A program made the translations under genes and the position numbers. Below the pieces are notes generated by a model. It worked only from the letters and a program-made list of their open reading frames with translations. It did not search any database and was not told the origin of the DNA. From IMG/VR virus record IMGVR_UViG_3300036772_000557, positions 1-64,000 of that record: 64,000 nucleotides of DNA, one strand, 5' to 3'. Below, piece by piece: positions 62,468 to 64,000 of the stretch (position 1 is the first letter of the stretch; each line of letters begins with the position of its first letter). This DNA comes from a virus.

Positions 62468-63453
62468 TGCACGAACACGGTAAGGACACCGACAGCGCTC
62501 CCGGCGGCCCAATTGCCCCCGGTCGAGATAAGGCCCAGCCGATCCCCGGCCGCGAGCGATGTAGTCGTGACCGTTAACAGCTGTTCCGTCGCCGCGGTGC
62601 CGTTTGCGTCGAACGAGCCGGAATGAAGGACGGTGCCAGAACTGAGAGCCGTTCCGCTCGCGGCCTTGACGATAGAAATGGTGCCAGCGGCCCCTATGGG
62701 GACCTCGACAGTCCCGCGAATTGCCACGATCGTCATCGCCTGTCGTATATCCGCGAATGGCGTATTGCCTGGATCTAGCCCCGCCTGATAACTGATTGAT
62801 AGGGGGATCGTTTGCTCAACCAAAGAGGGGCCGCCGATGGGCGTTCCGCCGAGGAGAATTCCGGAGATCGGCGCGACCCGGCGCCGTAGGTCGAGATCGC
62901 GTTGCGTTTCGGGCAGCAACATGGCCACAGAATACGTGCGCGACCCTATGCCCGCAGCGCTCTCGCTCGACACGCCGATGCGCGTGCGCTGCCGATATTT
63001 CTGCGCGACCAACTCGATGCAGGCCTGCTCGATGTCGGCCGGGGCCGTGGTATAGCCAGCAGTGTACGAGAACGAGACGCAGAGCGGGAGGAGCGGGACG
63101 GAAACGCCGTAAAACACCAGCTTGTCGGCGAGCGCCGCATAGCCGACTGAAAACGCCGCGGTCATCGGCAAGGTGAGCGGTGGAATCGCCTGGCCCGCGA
63201 CGCTGACCGCACTCACCGCAGAGACCGGCCGCGCCGCGAACACGTAGGTCGGGTTGCGGATGTAGAGCCCGACCCCATCGCGATATTCGGTGTAATTGGC
63301 GGCCAGGAAATTATCGCTGCAGTAATTGATTATCCACTGCGTCGCGCCGGTGATGAGCTTGTCGATCTCGGCAACGTCGAAGCTGTTGGCGTTCGCGCTC
63401 GTCTGCAGGTAGGCGATGACTGCGTCGGACGTCGTGAAGTCGCCAGCCGCCAT
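62464..63453 (-). CDS. Head-tail connector (gp6-like) with C-terminal extension (329 aa)
   Basis: N-terminal 200 residues: TTSDAVIAYLQTSANANSFD, VSFSYTAGYTTAPADIEQAC and VAQKYRQRTRIGVSSES, the HK97 gp6-like connector pattern. The C-terminal 110 residues are an extra beta domain (GDRLGLISTGGNWAAGSAVG) of the type found in fibre proteins, not usual on a connector. Confidence 0.65.
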   Translation of the reverse strand: MAAGDFTTSDAVIAYLQTSANANSFDVAEIDKLITGATQWIINYCSDNFLAANYTEYRDGVGLYIRNPTYVFAARPVSAVSAVSVAGQAIPPLTLPMTAAFSVGYAALADKLVFYGVSVPLLPLCVSFSYTAGYTTAPADIEQACIELVAQKYRQRTRIGVSSESAAGIGSRTYSVAMLLPETQRDLDLRRRVAPISGILLGGTPIGGPSLVEQTIPLSISYQAGLDPGNTPFADIRQAMTIVAIRGTVEVPIGAAGTISIVKAASGTALSSGTVLHSGSFDANGTAATEQLLTVTTTSLAAGDRLGLISTGGNWAAGSAVGVLTVFVQ

Positions 63454-63465
63454 GATCGCCTCTTA

Positions 63466-63509
63466 AAAATAACCGCCCCCTAGCTCTCCGCGTTGAGCTG
63501 GGGGCGGTT
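63466..63509 (-). terminator. Rho-independent terminator on the leftward strand
   Basis: On the minus strand AACCGCCCCCAGCTC pairs with GAGCTAGGGGGCGGTT (one bulge), followed by ATTTTT. It lies between the partial gene at 63542 and the connector gene and would end or attenuate the head transcript before the tail genes. Confidence 0.8.
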
Positions 63510-63541
63510 CTCGCCAGGTTATTCGCGGCCCGGCGAAACCT

Positions 63542-64000
63542 CTATTCGTCCCCGCTCTCGCGCTTGGTGCGCCGGCTCTTCGAGCCAGAGGACGCATTGT
63601 CCTCGAGGACCGGCGCCGGCGGCTCGCTCGGATCAGGTGGCGGTGCCGGAGGCGGCATGAAGTCCGCCATGGACAGAACCGACACGCCTTGATGCACGCC
63701 GACGACGTCCGCCACGCCTTCGGACGGGAACGCCATGACGTGCTGCAGTTCCCCGTTGGGCATCGTCGTCTCTTCGGAATGATATTCGACACCATCGAAC
63801 GATAGCGAGAACGGGCCGTCTGTGTGCACCAGCGGCATCGTTTGGCCGGATAGTTCACGGCGTTTGACGAATCCTGGCAAGGCAAAGCCTCCTTTGTGCA
63901 AAAACTCGGCGGCTGCGGCCGGCGTCACGTTGACTAGCCAGCGGTCGCCCGGGGCGGCGCGGTAAGGCTCGAAGCTGCGGTCGTGCGAACAAATCGGGAA
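63542..64000 (-). CDS. Head-region protein, 5' end outside the window (at least 152 residues)
   Basis: The frame is open to the right edge; the visible part starts FPICSHDRSFEPYRAAPGDR and contains GPFSLSFDGVEYHSEETTMP, with a proline-rich acidic C-terminus (DFMPPPAPPPDPSEPPAP). Likely a head or decoration protein by position. Function not recognised. Confidence 0.5.
   Translation of the reverse strand, partial: FPICSHDRSFEPYRAAPGDRWLVNVTPAAAAEFLHKGGFALPGFVKRRELSGQTMPLVHTDGPFSLSFDGVEYHSEETTMPNGELQHVMAFPSEGVADVVGVHQGVSVLSMADFMPPPAPPPDPSEPPAPVLEDNASSGSKSRRTKRESGDE

Noticed and set aside
1-64000. CRISPR array
   Set aside because: Repeats found are intergenic cassette joints or short tandem units; none shows regularly spaced repeats with unique spacers, and no cas gene is present.
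1-64000. Integrated prophage with host flanks
   Set aside because: No host-type genes, no attL/attR pair, and the attP candidate lies between phage genes; the window fits an unintegrated phage genome or the interior of one.

Overview
The window reads as one continuous piece of a large temperate, tailed (siphovirus-type) phage genome. The GC-rich coding, the style of the small overlapping genes and an attP-like tRNA-Thr(GGT) 3' half suggest an alphaproteobacterial host; the host is inference. The sequence begins at or near a small ribbon-helix-helix gene and ends inside a neck/head gene. Terminase, portal and capsid genes are not present and presumably lie past the right end.

Layout. (1) 0-3.4 kb: a leftward early operon of small zinc-finger, HTH and membrane peptides, driven by a well-formed promoter. 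Next to it is a divergent twin promoter that drives (2) 3.5-6.0 kb, a rightward row of small unknown genes separated by copies of one hairpin-containing intergenic repeat and ending in a tRNA-like element and a terminator. (3) 6.1-14.8 kb: a leftward operon with HTH, RuvC resolvase, an HNH gene inserted beside a broken second RuvC start, replication proteins, HU, a DUF6197-like gene, and at its end a GH13 amylase-like enzyme and a PQQ-like beta-propeller. (4) 14.8-16.8 kb: a hairpin-rich non-coding stretch and the immunity switch, with a CI-like repressor, a small divergent regulator and five matching operator palindromes. (5) 16.8-25.3 kb: a rightward early operon of ATGA-overlapping genes with an HNH endonuclease, a RecE-like nuclease with a Sak4-like ATPase, a zinc protein, an excisionase-like HTH, a tyrosine integrase and the attP candidate. 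(6) 25.4-27.7 kb: a second cassette row of small genes whose 3' ends, Shine-Dalgarno sequences and next starts are built from two repeated sequence blocks, then an AT-hook protein and a strong bidirectional terminator.

(7) 27.8-64 kb: leftward late genes. Read in the direction of transcription (right to left) they are neck and head-tail proteins, tail terminator, major tail protein, an accessory island (radical SAM enzyme, two-domain glycosyltransferase, zincin-like protein and small plus-strand genes), tail assembly chaperones with a probable -1 frameshift, a 2882-residue tape measure with a lysozyme domain, fibre and decoration proteins (several with Sec signal peptides), a tail hub-like protein, and a lysis/membrane set.

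The most unusual parts are the two repeat-built small-gene arrays, the amylase/propeller pair, the radical-SAM/glycosyltransferase island, the run of five signal-peptide proteins in the fibre region, and the peptide repeats, one kind of which is shared between tape measure and tail hub. All functions are read from sequence motifs only; no database search was run.
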